Shown here: positions 48,525-61,583 of the stretch, in pieces
Numbering within the stretch: the first letter of the stretch is position 1
Layout of the letters: each line of letters begins with the position of its first letter
DNA from: Sanghuangporus weigelae
Lineage: Eukaryota; Basidiomycota; Agaricomycetes; Hymenochaetales; Hymenochaetaceae
Assembly: GCA_033182465.1 (NCBI GenBank)
Contig: CP137324.1
Span: forward strand, 248,001-312,000
Length of the DNA stretch: 64,000 bases
Direction of reading: 5' to 3'
Made by a program: the position numbers and the translations under genes
Notes under the pieces: generated by a model
Told to the model about the DNA's origin: nothing
What the model saw: only the letters and a program-made list of their open reading frames with translations
Database searches by the model: none

Positions 48525-50618
48525 TCAGAATTGCGCATCAACAGTTCGAGAATCACCGAACCTGGGGTTCTTATTCCCGACAATCACTACGCGATCCGCA
48601 CGTCGTTCAATGATGTCTTCCAGGATAGAAAGTGTGAACTTGTCTTCCGAGATCCCATGCTTTCTGAGGGGGAGGAGTCTTCGTGTCGTCAAACCAGAAA
48701 TGGCGGTAGAGATGTCAACAAGTGAAAAATCATCAAAATCGCTCTCGGAGGAACTATCAAATACCTCCCGCTCTTCGCTGCGTGACGCCGGTCTCGCGAG
48801 CGTGAATGAGTGTTGCCGAGTAAAGTCGCTACCAAACCAGATTGTGCCTGATTTCTCAAGAGAATTTGCAGATTTCAGGATCTCCGTTTCGTTAACAAGG
48901 AACGTATTCGTCACAGTGTCTGTATCAGTCAAAACGTCTACGACATTCTCCTCTTGTATAAGCGTCGCTTCCGCCACGGCTATAGGATACAAATCACGAA
49001 CGATCTCTTGAAGCTGACTTCCAAGACTTGTCATGCCTGATGGATTAGCATGAATATGAGGCGAGTTATTGGAGTAAGCCGGAAAGGTCGACTCAGATCG
49101 CAGAAAAATCAGCGGTCTTTGCATTGCAAATAAAATGCTCGTAGCAAGCGAGTATAGTCGAGGAGAATAGTCGAGCGTCATAGGCGTAGGTCCATCGTGT
49201 TCAGCTGCGCTTGATGGATGAAGCCAAGTAAGGTTTGTTCCAAGGTCCCATTCCATGACCAGCACATCAGGGTTCTCGAGTTCATAGAAGAGACCAGAAA
49301 CCGTAGAACAAACCGCATCATCTGAAGATATTGAATCACCAGTAAGGAAGGAGATAATACTGTTCGAGTATGTCAAACTAGACTCCACCTGCCCACTTTC
49401 AACATGTTGCTCTGTGGTATGCTCGAGTTCTGAGGCACTCTGCATAGAAGTCTGTCGTTCTGGAGTAACGACAAAGGCCGAGTGATTCGCAAATTTCAGC
49501 TTTGAAGCCTTGGACGAGAGACAGTTCTTATGTTTTCCTCGTCCTCTTTCCATCTGCGTATCGATGCGTATCTCTGCACCTCCTATAAGTGAGAACTCCG
49601 CGTATGTCTCATTTGAAGGAGAAGATTCGAGAACAACGACCTGGGCAGACGGGTGAACTGGTCGATATTTTACCCACTCAGAAAATGAATGCATCGGGAC
49701 AGCCAGTTTCGGTGACCGATCATCTCTTCCACCGAAGCGATTTAGCAGCAGCTTCGATATGTCAAAATAACGAGCGACTGGGTTTCGGTGACACGTTCCC
49801 AGACTAAGTGATTCTTCAGTCTCACCATGAGCAGGACCTACATTTGGAAGCACAAGAGTACGACCGAGGCGTTTCGAAACGTCGACTAGCTGTTGCATTT
49901 GAACCAACTGCCGAGCTGGAGAAAGCGGTCGAGTCCAAACAGGAAGGAGGAGCTTGCATGGCGTCGTAGAACAAAGCGCTTCATCAGCAACATCGGACGT
50001 GTATTCTTCGTTGACAAGACCAGAGATGCTGGGTACGTGAGAAATGAGAGGCGGCCAGCGAGAGAGACCATAGGTTTGTCGTAGATCATCTGCCACCTCG
50101 TCCATATCCTCGTTTAGATCTTCGTCACGAAATAATGCTTCAAGCTTCGCCAGACGACCCATTAGCTTCATCTTGTCGATGCGAGGTGGATCAGACAGGC
50201 TTGAGATCTGAAGAGGTCTTCCCTTCGGAGTCGAAGTCTTGTTGGACAGAGCACCCGAAGTGGAAGTAAGTTTCTCCTGACTTCTCCAGCGAATCGGTTC
50301 TCCCGAGGCCATCTTCACTCTTCTTCCGTGCAATAAAGATACAGCTAGGAGGAACAGGAAGACAAACAGCACGGTCTTCGGCACAGATGGGCATTTTGGA
50401 GGAACGTCGACTCTTGGTCGGCTTGAACGATGAAAACTATGGGGAAAAGGTGCGGTTTCGAGGTCATTGACCCCGGAGCAATTGCTTCCCGCTTCAGCAG
50501 AGGACCATCTCGACTTCGACCTTGAGCGATTCATACGTAGCATAATGCCTGGTGTTTGAAGAAGCTTAAGGTTAGATTGAACCTCACACGGCGTCACAAT
50601 CAAATCGGGGCGGGGCAT
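48525..50618 (-). CDS. Type II membrane protein, O-fucosyltransferase-like
   Basis: A single-exon frame of 697 residues. A basic, Ser-rich cytosolic tail of about 80 residues precedes one membrane segment (VLFVFLFLLAVSLLHG, about 82-98), as in Golgi glycosyltransferases of type II topology. The luminal part contains LPVWTRPLSPARQLVQMQQLVDVSKRLGRTLVLPNVG, which resembles the first block of GDP-fucose protein O-fucosyltransferases (recruitment of the N-terminal Rossmann half). Later come PLIFLRSEST and, near the C-terminus, SILEDIIERRADRVVIVGNKNPRFGDS, which has the shape of the second nucleotide-binding block. The family assignment rests on these weak matches, and the enzyme activity is not shown. 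An alternative start at Met27 or Met29 would shorten the cytosolic tail. Confidence 0.6.
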   Translation of the reverse strand: MPRPDLIVTPCEVQSNLKLLQTPGIMLRMNRSRSKSRWSSAEAGSNCSGVNDLETAPFPHSFHRSSRPRVDVPPKCPSVPKTVLFVFLFLLAVSLLHGRRVKMASGEPIRWRSQEKLTSTSGALSNKTSTPKGRPLQISSLSDPPRIDKMKLMGRLAKLEALFRDEDLNEDMDEVADDLRQTYGLSRWPPLISHVPSISGLVNEEYTSDVADEALCSTTPCKLLLPVWTRPLSPARQLVQMQQLVDVSKRLGRTLVLPNVGPAHGETEESLSLGTCHRNPVARYFDISKLLLNRFGGRDDRSPKLAVPMHSFSEWVKYRPVHPSAQVVVLESSPSNETYAEFSLIGGAEIRIDTQMERGRGKHKNCLSSKASKLKFANHSAFVVTPERQTSMQSASELEHTTEQHVESGQVESSLTYSNSIISFLTGDSISSDDAVCSTVSGLFYELENPDVLVMEWDLGTNLTWLHPSSAAEHDGPTPMTLDYSPRLYSLATSILFAMQRPLIFLRSESTFPAYSNNSPHIHANPSGMTSLGSQLQEIVRDLYPIAVAEATLIQEENVVDVLTDTDTVTNTFLVNETEILKSANSLEKSGTIWFGSDFTRQHSFTLARPASRSEEREVFDSSSESDFDDFSLVDISTAISGLTTRRLLPLRKHGISEDKFTLSILEDIIERRADRVVIVGNKNPRFGDSRTVDAQF

Positions 50619-53252
50619 GACGAGCTTGATCAGTTCTCACGAACTCAGATCAAACTTTTTTTTCTCCTCATCATAGTGAATTGTTTGCACTCACTGCAAC
50701 TTTGCAGCAAGCACTTCTCCCTTCATGGTACGAATGTACATGTGTTCCTGCGTTTTTCCTGAGAAGACCCCTTATCTGCTTGCTTCATCGCCTCCTAGCT
50801 CGTCAGGCTCATATTCGACTGCGGTCTCAGTGCGGCTTGTTCAAGGGAGATAAGTTAAGTTGTGGATTACTAGTAGTACGGGCAACCGAAACTTGCTTCT
50901 TACAATCGGTCAGGGCTCGAGAAAACCTCGTTTTTCGCTACAAGCTATCACCACTCATGATCATTCCTTCGGCTTGTTTCAGCTATGCACTTCAGGGCAT
51001 AGACTCTCAGCCCAACTCTCAGCAAGTTCTTGATCGCCAGGTCCGAATCACCATCAGGCTTCGGGAACACCGAGTCTATCTGCTCCTATCAACTGAGACG
51101 CACCCTCTGCCTTCTCATCTCTTTCAACTGGAACTTGAAACCCGGTGGAGTCGGGCGCCGTTCTTTGCTTACTGCCACTCTCAACAGGGTCGTCATTCCT
51201 CCGACTGCAAGTAACTTCTTCGTGGTGCGCTTCTTTGATGAAAGTTAAACAGGAGCAGTTTGGCTTCTTCATGGGCTGTCGTGTTCTCCGATGCTTCTCC
51301 GCTGGGGCCCGCAGATCGTTTGAAGAAGAGTTCTTCGGTAGACTTTCGTCCAGTTACTGATCAAGGTTATACAAAGATCACTTTAGGTTCTCTCCAAGGT
51401 CCAGAAACCGGATGGTACGGATGCGCTGCTCAGCCTCTAGGGTATTTCAGACCGCCGGAAGCAATTCAACTGGCCCAAATCTCTGCACTGTCCTTATACA
51501 TCTACGGTCTACTTCGGCATTCCTTGACGAGGAAGACGAGAAGTTCGTGGTTGCTTTTGTGTGCTATTGTCAGCATGTACCGACTCATTTACAATGGTGA
51601 GACGTGTCTTATCATACCTTCATAAAAGGTAAAGATGACAGCCGTGATCCCTCTAGCAAAAGCTGGCGAATGGTTAATACCTCCAGAACTCCGTCTTCTT
51701 GCCAGGATACCAATAGAGCCATTAAACTTGACGAGATGCTCACTTAGAAGGACATCTGTAAAGTGCGAAAGTAGCCGATCACGTTTTGATTCTCCTCAGG
51801 CAGCTCTTAAGTACAACGAAGTACTCGTCCCTGTTTTCCTCAAATGGTCGGTAGATCAAGGACTAGATTTATCAGCCCATAGTCGGTATAGAGTCATAGG
51901 CCCTATGCATTTGACAATTTGTCTGTAATAGGAAAAGGATTCCAAGAGATCGTCCATGACAATTACGAGGAGGGTTTGCTAGTTCTTCCCTTGTTCCGAT
52001 GCTCTATTTACCACAAGAATCTCATCGGAGTTTCCTGTGCGAGAATCTGCTGGGGGAACTTCTCTACAGTCTGCCAGTCTGCGTGTCCGCGATGATCTCT
52101 GAATACTTTGGTGATGTTGGGATCTACATCATCGTATTCTCTGTGTGAATTGAAAGGACAGCCTTCCAGGAGAAATATTACTAAGTAATCGATCTACACT
52201 ATACAGTCGCATTCCATATCAAGTAAACCATACATGCGAGGGAAGAAGCGCAGCGATGCAAAGGCAATCCCCTGTCCATCTGAGCACCCGGAATCTCACA
52301 GTAAGAATATGAATTATTTCCCAAACAAACAAGAAGCAATTAATCTCATCCTTTTCAATCGATCAGTTATTATGTTTCTTTTGTACAGTGGAAAGTACTG
52401 TAGTTTGGCTCCGTTCCGGCCTGTTTTAAATGAACCACGCCTCCTCGTCTCCTGAAAGGACGGTCCATGTCAGGAATGACGAAGTGAACATTCTTTGTTC
52501 CGGCTTAGTCGGGAATCGGAGTTGAGTCTGTGCCATACATGCATGCATCACAAGTTGACGTTGCCACTTCCAGAACGTCCTTGTTCAAGGCTACTTGTGA
52601 ATGAATACCCGGAGGACCTGGAGTCCAATTGTGGGACGATCGACCTAGACTGGATGGTGAGACGAAACATCTCAATTTAAATACTCACACATGTCGTCGA
52701 ATTACAAACGAAATTTCTGCTGAAAACATCCAACATACTACGTACAAGTTGAAGATCATACGATACCTGAGATAATACATAATGAACATGGCAACAAAGG
52801 AGTAGAAAAGGGCGTGCTTCATGATGGAACGCATGAGTCGGGCGACGGGTAGTTGAAGCAGAGTGATAGGAGACAAGCTGATACGGTAATTACGACGGAG
52901 ATGATGCATGACATGGGGGATGATATGTGCAGCAGGCAAGATGACAGATGATCGATAGCGATGAGACAAAAGATACCAGAAAAGAATAGAGAAGAAAAAC
53001 GATGTTCACCAGGCTATCCACCTGGCGAACTGGAGCGGAAAGGACAGCAGCTTTTCGCAAACTATAGAACACAATATATCGGAGCAAAAAAAGTCCTGAA
53101 TATATACTAACCTGTCTGACCGGAGAATTAAAGTCAAAAAGTACACGCAAGCCCAAGATGATAGCAAGGGCAAGTGAGAAAAAAAAATACAGAACGAGGT
53201 AGCAGAGGCAGGAAGGCAAATGAAATGACAAGTAGAATAGAAAAGCTGTGAA
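50619..53252. other. Gene-poor stretch with weak coding signals
   Basis: No complete gene is recognisable. On the plus strand some frames between about 51030 and 51928 look somewhat protein-like, such as a segment reading FLDEEDEKFVVAFVCYC near 51513-51563 and a 97-codon frame at 51635-51928 (AGEWLIPPELRLLARIPIEP). They might be exons of an unrecognised gene or remains of one. The part after about 52680 is probably the 3' flank of the minus-strand gene that ends at 53253. Confidence 0.4.
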
Positions 53253-54890
53253 TTACCAGCCAGTGACATGGTAATCGTCCGCCCAGCTACGATTTCGCCT
53301 CTCGCGAAGCGTCTTCTCTCTCAACTTTCTCTCCTCTTCAAGGCCTTGACTAGCTTGATCTTTCTGCCGAATGATGTTACCATTACTTTGGCCGCTAAGA
53401 ACGCTAGTCGTGTTCGGTCCGAGTCTTGAAATATTGGCCACAGGAACGGCACTATTCGTGACCGCTCGACGCCCTAAGCCCATCGGACGTTGCTTGCTTA
53501 CTTGGCGTTCCCAGAGCAAGTTGCGCCTGAGGCTCTCGGATAGCTCATGAGTGAGCATGTTCCTACGAATAGTTCTTGGGGTCGATGGTGGCATAGGCGG
53601 AGGAAGATTGTATGGATATCCAAGGGAAATGGGCTCGGTGGCAACACGTACAAGCGATGGACCTGCAGCTGCACCATAGAAACATTCAGGAGCTTGGCCT
53701 CCGGAGAGAGACATATTGGTCTGTTGTCCCTGTTGCGAGGGCCTCGAGGACTCCTGAGGGCGTCCACCTTTCCTGCTTTGGCGATAGAGCATAGCAAGGC
53801 GTTTTTCAGCAACGCTCTCAGAGACATGTACCTTATTGGTCTCGTCATCCTCACCCGACTCGCTCTCTTCCACGTCCTGAGGGCGTCCCTTCAATCGAAG
53901 AGGTGACCGTTGACGAGCATTGCTAAGGTTGGGCGAACCAACTCCTTGCGCAGTCACTGCTGCTGCCACCGGAGCGGCAATGGTACTACTTGTGGGTTGT
54001 AGTGGTGCGGCCTGATAAACAGGTCGTGTCACATGGGCGAGAATGTCTTGAGTTGAGCGACTATGTCGATAAGGATGATCAGGGGGGAACAAAGCAGGGT
54101 CAGGATGAAATATTGCTGATAACAGGCCCGGTTGCGTGCGTACGCGCGCAGGATCCGAGTATGACCGTCGGTCGACCTTTGCAAACAAGTCACGCTGTCG
54201 CTGAGCTTCCACAGCTGCCTCTGCAAGCTTACGATCAGTCACTGCTTGTTCGTTCTCGCCTTTGGTACCTTCTGCCTCTTCAGAAGCGTCTTCTGTATCC
54301 CACTCCGTGTCCGATGAATAGTCAGAGTCGTCGGCAAGTTCAAGGCGTCGCTTCACGGACGCTGAAGACAAACCTTGTCCGTTGATCTTCGCCCCCTTTG
54401 TCGAGCCACTACTTTTCGAACTTCGTCGCGAGGACGCACGACGAGCAGCAGACTCCGGTCGCGAGTTTGATGATGAGTTTCCTGAAGAGGTTTCTGCTCG
54501 GACCAGCTTGGTGACTGGAGCAGGATGTGGTGGCTGCAAAGAGACTTCGCCGTTTGCGGTCGCGCGCATGAATTGTTTGGCAAACTGACTTGGAACTAGC
54601 GTAGAAGGATGGATGGAAGCTGCAGACGTGCGACCACCCAGCTTGCTACGCTGTATGGTACCCGATAAGCCACCTGGACCCGACTGCAAGCGGAGGATCC
54701 GGGCATTCGATTGGGTGCGGTGCATTGATGTAGGCCGTGGCTCCTTCGCCTTGGTCTTGCCCTTAGCGGACGAGCCATTAGATCCCTTTCCAGTCTTCGT
54801 CCGCGAGCCGTTGACTCGCGAGCTAGAACCAGTACTACTATGAGAGCGCCCCGTAAGAGCGCTTGAACGCGACGCGACACTTTCGCCCAT
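53253..54890 (-). CDS. DUF3295-like serine-rich protein
   Basis: A single-exon frame of 545 residues. It is rich in Ser, Arg and Gln and mostly disordered. The C-terminal part has IRRNMLTHELSESLRRNLLWERQ (about 440-462), very like the conserved block of fungal DUF3295 proteins, which often carry an areA-GATA-like DUF1752 segment at the N-terminus. An acidic stretch (DDSDYSSDTEWDTEDASEEAE) lies near residue 190, and a Gln-rich central part follows. Members of this group have been linked to nutrient signalling, but no mechanism can be inferred here. The extreme C-terminus ends RRNRSWADDYHVTGW. Start: the first ATG of the frame, preceded by a purine-rich leader. Confidence 0.65.
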   Translation of the reverse strand: MGESVASRSSALTGRSHSSTGSSSRVNGSRTKTGKGSNGSSAKGKTKAKEPRPTSMHRTQSNARILRLQSGPGGLSGTIQRSKLGGRTSAASIHPSTLVPSQFAKQFMRATANGEVSLQPPHPAPVTKLVRAETSSGNSSSNSRPESAARRASSRRSSKSSGSTKGAKINGQGLSSASVKRRLELADDSDYSSDTEWDTEDASEEAEGTKGENEQAVTDRKLAEAAVEAQRQRDLFAKVDRRSYSDPARVRTQPGLLSAIFHPDPALFPPDHPYRHSRSTQDILAHVTRPVYQAAPLQPTSSTIAAPVAAAVTAQGVGSPNLSNARQRSPLRLKGRPQDVEESESGEDDETNKVHVSESVAEKRLAMLYRQSRKGGRPQESSRPSQQGQQTNMSLSGGQAPECFYGAAAGPSLVRVATEPISLGYPYNLPPPMPPSTPRTIRRNMLTHELSESLRRNLLWERQVSKQRPMGLGRRAVTNSAVPVANISRLGPNTTSVLSGQSNGNIIRQKDQASQGLEEERKLREKTLRERRNRSWADDYHVTGW

Positions 54891-57800
54891 CGGCCTTTAA
54901 GATAGACGAAGAACTAAGGCGGAGGCAGTCAGTAGCAATGTGAATACAGGTTATATGCCAGATAACCAAGCAGCTTTGTGTCCAACCTTAATAACTTCCC
55001 CGCAACTTAAGAGCAAGAGTAAGCAAACCGACCAAAGCGCGAGAAGTGGCGCGTGACGTCGTTGCTGGATGCAGGTGAAACACTCCGGAGTCAACGAAGT
55101 ACGACGCAAGCAAGCGAGTAAACGCGGCGAGCGAGCGAGAGGGAACGTGAAAAGGAAAGGGAGAAGATGGTGGATACGGAGAAAGAGTGAGGGGAATGTG
55201 GGAGACAAGAAATCGCGAGCAAAGCAGGCGCATTTCATTTCAGGTCTGGTCCTGGTCCACGGGCCGGCACGCCGAGCCCTTCCTTCCGTCCGGCTCATAT
55301 CTCAAATCCGGCAATAATCCTGCGGCTAAGACGGTCATGTGTCCCGGCTGCCTGGACAATCTGCTCCCATAGACCTCGGCTATCGGCCCAATGATCGCCT
55401 GACTTCCTCCTTCACTCACGACAAGTCGACTATTCAATCCGCTCATCCTCACACGGCAACTCGTCCATAAACGATAACAAAGCCGCCGTTTTCCCGTCTC
55501 ATCTTCCTCTTTGTCCGCAGTCAGTCATCTTGGCGGCATGGCCGGCTCAGATAGCAAACCATGAACAATATACATGCCTGAGTGCCTATTGAGGACACAT
55601 GAAACCAGATTCCCTCCCCTTTCTTGGTATCAGTGCCGGCAGGAAACGGAAAACACGTGCAACAGTACGGGTATAAACACTTACTTTATTCCTCCAATCA
55701 TCAACTGATCCGGTGCGATCCTACATAATCTCTCTGATCGAGATTTGGTTCTCGAGTTCCCCGCTCTGCAGTCAATGGACTCTTCTAATCCGATCCCGTC
55801 GCCACGTTGAATGCTTTTTTTGATTTTATTCGTGAGTCCCAAACAAAATCAAACGCGAGGTCTCATTTCTTAGTCTAAAACGCGGATTTTGTATTCAAGA
55901 GTGTATCGCCTCCCCCACGCGTTTGAGTTCGCCGCACGTCGATTATCTATTTTTTAGAACGTATGTATCGGTGACGCGAACCTGACACACGCCTGTCGCA
56001 GATGACCACTCTACATCCATTCCCCTGCTTTTCTGGCGACCATATCTTCCGATGACTGACCGTCTTCACCCGTTCTCTCTGTGATCCAATCACAGTACCG
56101 CATATATTCAGTGGTTCTCTGTCTGTGTTCCGAAAGACAGATATTTTTACAAATCAGTTTATTTTGACGAGATTCGCTTGGGAATAACGAGAGCGACCTC
56201 CTTTCTGCCTCCCCCTATTCATATGCACCTGCACATGCTCTCGAGGCACCTGAACTGATAGAATGAGTATCCAGCTCATAACCATCCAATATCTCCCAGC
56301 CATCTCATCTCTGACTCATGCTACGACTCCTGTCTGCTATCATGTGTTGCGTAAGAAAGCTGAAGCTGTGCTCACGATGAGTTTTCGATAGTTCAATACG
56401 TCGCTATCGTCGCGATCATCACTGATATTCGGAAAGACGTTGCTCCGCAGCCGTTCAGCTGAGCTGATTTTATCGACAAGGAAGGGACGGGTCTCCTATG
56501 GCTCAATTTCTTGTCTCTCGAAGGTGGGGTATCAAAGGGTTATTTCTCTCCCTGTGAAAGGAGAAAGAATATTAATCTGTGACAACAAAAATCTCAAGGT
56601 TCGCAGAAAAAAAATGCAACTAGTCAGGTATAGTTAGGTTGTGTTGATATTTGTCTTGTTTTGCGCTTTAGTTTCACAGACAAATTATGGCATGGGCATG
56701 GAATGCAGTGCTCTTATCTTCTAGTAGGCCCAGCGCAGTTGAACCTGTGGTATAATAATAACAGGGGCAACGGGAGAATATCGGAGAGACCGAAGCCGGC
56801 TCCGGGTAGGCTTGCCTAATCTAGATGTATCTGATCCGTTACGGTGATCCCGAGCTGTCGATCCCACTCGATCGCCAATCTAGGTAACGACGACCAGTCA
56901 CCAAGTTTTCGAGCTGACAGCCAAAAAGTCAAAACAAAGCCCCTGAATCGTTGTCAGTCAAACCCCTTGGAGCGGGCAGATGAGCGAAAGGAAATCTTCT
57001 GCTTCAACCAACTACCCGGCACGAACAACAATATGTGTTCTGATTGATTACACGTGAAGCTACTCTCGAATTCGTCGTCCGTCTTTCCTCGTCACGCCGA
57101 AAGGCACAACAGACTAATATTGGGACACTCGGACCTCTCATCTAGCGCTTTGTACTAAATCTTTCTTGGGCTATCGACGAGAAGCACGGAGAATATGCCG
57201 TACCGTTGATTCCATCTCGTCCTCAGGTGCAAAAGTGTTGTCTGGGTCTCTGTTGTTGGCTCCACCCGTTCCGCTTCAAGATCAAGCAAAGCTCGATGTC
57301 ATAACGAAAATGACACGTTTATTTCGAATAAAGCTCAAATGCGGATCCATTCCTCTGGAACTTCGTACTTATCAGACGAAGACGAATTCGAGTCCGACCC
57401 CTCGGCTATGGTGCCTTACGAGAAAGACGCCGTCTCGCAAGCTAGCTTAGCATGAGTAATGGGCGCAAGGAATCATCAACCGTAAGCCGTTATCCACTTT
57501 CTACGTATTCTCTTCTCATCTGTTCCCGTCCGCCGCATGTATAAGCTATTTGCGCCATGATGCGTCACGGCCGCGTGTCCTCCGCGTAACTCCCACACAA
57601 ATCCGAAGGCTTGACAGCAGGCGCAAACTATCCTGCTTATTTCGGTATGTCCATTGGACCTAGCGCCGGCGCTACTGTGCATGTGTGCTCGAGGTATACG
57701 GCATATCGCACTGCCTCTGCGGGGAAAGCGTGCTTTACTAGCAACGTTACGACGTGGGGAAATTGACCATCTGTGCGCGGGATTGATACTCCTAGACAGA

Positions 57801-60800
57801 CTAGTACTTTTTCCGTGGTGAGCGCGATTTGATGCTAACTCAAGCATCGTCTCGTGATGATCCAAGTAAGTATTGTATTGTCATTACATTTGAATGTGGT
57901 ACAATTGTTTAATTGAGTTGCTGTGCTGTATCAGTAAGAAGTCCCTCTTTTCTCCGCGGAGATCTCATGTATGCATTATGCACGATCTGCCGGAAGCTAG
58001 GTGGGAAGCCTATCGTAAGGTAAGTATCTGGCGGGCTTCTCCAGAGGGGAACCAAGTCAGATACGCATTTGGTTTCGCTGGGCTCTTGGTACGGTAGGTT
58101 CAATGGTGCTTGAAGGTCTGAGATGATTGTGATACGCCGCTGCTCTTGAAATTTTCTCTTGATAGTGGCGTTTATGTTTTGCAAGAGACGATTGCATGTG
58201 CTCGGCGTATACGTCTGTTTCTACACGTATACATGTATCACTCAGTATCGCAGACGGGAACGGGTCATTACAAAAATATGAAGCTCATACAGATAGCTTC
58301 CAGGCGTGCATCACCGTGACAATCCAATCGTTCGTTTGTTTGTATTCTGCGTAAACCTAATCAAACCAGACCAAACACGCCCGTTCATTTGCTTATTATA
58401 ATCAACAGTGAACGAGAAATCGGTCTTGCTCAGTCTCGCCGGCTCCTAAACGTCCACTTGAAAGGATTTCCATACACGTGGAGGAGACCAAGGGGCGATT
58501 CGAAAACTCGATCCACCACCGGTTGCTCTCCGACGTCAGGAGGCACGACGCACGGTGCGTGCTTTTCAGTCAGGGACAAAACAAAGTCTCCTTAGCTTTA
58601 GACTATACTATAACCTTCTTCACGTTCAGGTTATTGACAGTGGCTGCGGACCCGAATAGCGCAATTATTGCGATCCCATTTCTCCTTGATCTGCTATGCC
58701 GACTGCCCAGGAAAGTCAACCAATACCCTCTTAAAGATTAAATTTTGAATTCAAGCTAGAATGCTCTGCAGCTCATAAGCTCCCATAACTCATGGATGCT
58801 CGGTGTGCTCGGCCTCGTGCACACAAACATGAAATTGCGGTAATAGCATAGCGATTCATTGGTTCATTGGCGGTGTACAATACAGGCGAAGTGGTTCCAT
58901 TTCCCTCTTCAACTTTTTAGCCAAGGGTCTAATTCTGTCCATTTACATATTCTACTCTTCTTGTTATTAGAGTATTTGAACAAATCACGCGTTTGTAAGG
59001 ATATAGTTCCGCGAGGTGCGAATCACCGTGAGTGCCCGCCCGAGGAACAGTTCGTTCGGAAATAAGGAAATCCCAGTCTGCACTAGTGTATCCATGCGTT
59101 TGCATACACCATATCCACCCAATGTCCTTCTTTCCTGCTTCCTTCCAATACTGGTATGGTCCTACCTTCCTTCGAGTTCTTGACTTTCCGTGAAGTTTTC
59201 TTTCCAACCCTTGTCTTCTTCTCGATTAACTGTGCTGGTTACTATGTCCATGTTGCGTATATTCTCGGAGCTTTTAGCCTCCGATTTGTTCGGTTCTGGT
59301 ACGTGTACAAAAAAAAAGATTGCTTCCGCTAAATACGAGATACCGGAAAGGCAATTTGTATTTTTTGGGGGGTTTTTAGGCTTTAGGATGTAGCCTATGG
59401 TCCTACTTCTGCGGCGCCCAAAAAATGGAACGGTGTTCCAGGTCCTTTGCCTCCTTGCCCCTCAATCGTTTAGTGTTTTCCGTTCACTCGTGTATGTAAA
59501 CTATTCTTACTTACCGCTACTCTCGAATTCCATTCCTTCAGCCCTGATTAATATCTAAAATATTTAATATTCGCTTATTTATCTTCTCTTTTCTCTAGAG
59601 TCCGTTCATACCCTGAGCGGGTTCTCACAGAATCTATGCAGCGGTACCTGAATGCATGAAGTTATCGCAACCAACCATGCGATACAACGGATGTAATGCG
59701 TACGCGCCCGCTACAGTCCCAATACTGTTCCAGCTTCTCTCGGCCTCCGGAGGTTTGCTACAAGTTTCAAGGTACGTCCGGCTGCGAAGGACTCAGTATA
59801 TACTGTACGTTGATACTATCATGCGTCCATGCGTGAGTTTCAAAATTCAGGAGGAACTTGACATGTGCGTGCGTTTGGGTGTTTCCTCTACCCTGTGCGG
59901 GAGGTGAAAGAAGGACTTCGAAAAGAATATCAAATCATGATGAAGATTGAGAAGTGACCGCCCAAGAGGATCCAGTGCGTCTGATTCGTTCCTATTATTG
60001 GTGACCATGGAAATCGGCTTGCTATGAAGACATCGGACTGGAGCAATTGTCAAGCATGCACCTGGAGTATGCTCTCGAAGTTGGGCCGGATCTAGAACGA
60101 AACAGTCCAACAGTTCAACATAGGAGAATAGTCAGAGTCCAGCTTGGCTGTCATTTTTTGCCTGATTCGATCAATTGAGAATGAATGGACAGCAAAAGTA
60201 ACTGGCAAAATCATTCCAAGACTCACGGAATTCACGATGTAAACCGAATCCCAATCCAACCGATTGGAATCCCGGTACAACCTCGTCTGCGTTATCCTCG
60301 CATTGATATTGATGTGATGTACCCGCTCCATGATCGATGGTTCACAGCGCGGTCAGTGGCACTGGCATCTTCACCCCTCTGTCTCAATCTCAGCATCAAC
60401 GAGTGCGACACTCCGATCAACGGATGATGTATTCGTGTACAGCAGATGATGATGCTCAGTTTCTCCATCTCCAAGAAGAGAGGTGGTTCATTCTTGTCGG
60501 GCGGACGAATGAGAGGGGAAAGCAGTGGCAATGGTCAAAGATTGATGTTTGCAGCTCGAGCCGAGCTCGATTCGCGAGAGGCCGTCGCACGTGGCAGATG
60601 GTGGTGTCCTCCAAGATCCCATCCGTAGATCTGATCTCCTTCGCAAAGGCATCCCATCGTCTACTCATTCCTCAAACACATCCCATTGACATTTTCTCAG
60701 CATCAACAAACATCATACATAACACCACTACACTATATACTCCAGGTGTTTCTATACGAACGTATCTTTGCAAGTACTTTTACGAAGATGAGGAAAGAAA

Positions 60801-61583
60801 ATCCGCAGGACACGACAGAAAAGAATAGAGAAAAAGAAAACTAGGAGAAGAATATGTACGATCAACGTAATAAAAACATGATACGGGATTAATATTTGGT
60901 TTGCAGTCGAAGCGAAAGAGAAATTCGAAGTATCGCAGAGAAGAGAAAAACAGCGAGAAAACAATCTCGAATATAAACAAACGAAAAGGGAAAAAAAAGA
61001 ATACCACCCTCTCACCGTCCACAAAAATGAATCAGAATCAAAAGAATGGGGTTAAATTTTTACAACAAAAAATGAAAATGACCGTGAATTCAAGGAAGGC
61101 GGAAGTAAGATACCAGGCAAATTGAAAAGGAAGGAAAATGAAAAGACTTGGAGAGAGACGGAGTTATACTATGTTATATATATATGTAAGTATATATGGA
61201 CTGGTAGATGCGCACGCAGAAATATGACAGATGCATATGAGCATATTGAGTAGGAGAGGATATATAACATATGCAACAGATTGGATGATGAAGCGGAGTG
61301 GGGTTTCGGTTCGAGTTAAAGACGCAGGTCGAGGGAGTGACTCGAAGTCAAAATTTGAGTCTCGCTCGAATGTCGTTGGAAGCCGGTTTAAAAAAACCCA
61401 CGCGGCTTGGCTGTTTTGGAAGAGTATGAGATAGAAGAGGAGGAAGAAAGGTTGGGATATAAGCGAGAACCAAACAGGGTATACACACAGAAAAGAAACG
61501 AAGTAAAAAGTTAATCTGTAACGGAACGAACACCTTGGAGTGACGCCCTTGCAGAATAAAGAACAAGGAATGCAGCGTTAACG
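54891..61583. other. Long gene-poor stretch
   Basis: 6.7 kb without a gene I can model. The left end holds the 5' flank of the DUF3295-like gene, the right end the 3' flank of the SFP1-like gene. Weak signals: a plus frame without a Met start at about 57228-57452 ending in an acidic tail (SDEDEFESDPSAMVPYEKDA) after a plausible 3' splice site, and a hydrophobic plus segment around 59190-59310 (FFPTLVFFSINCAGYYVHVA, then ILGAFSLRFVRFWYVYK) that could be an exon of a membrane protein. A purine-rich, A/T-rich stretch of about 60780-61560 looks like 3' UTR or spacer, with a TATATATATG run near 61175. Confidence 0.4.
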
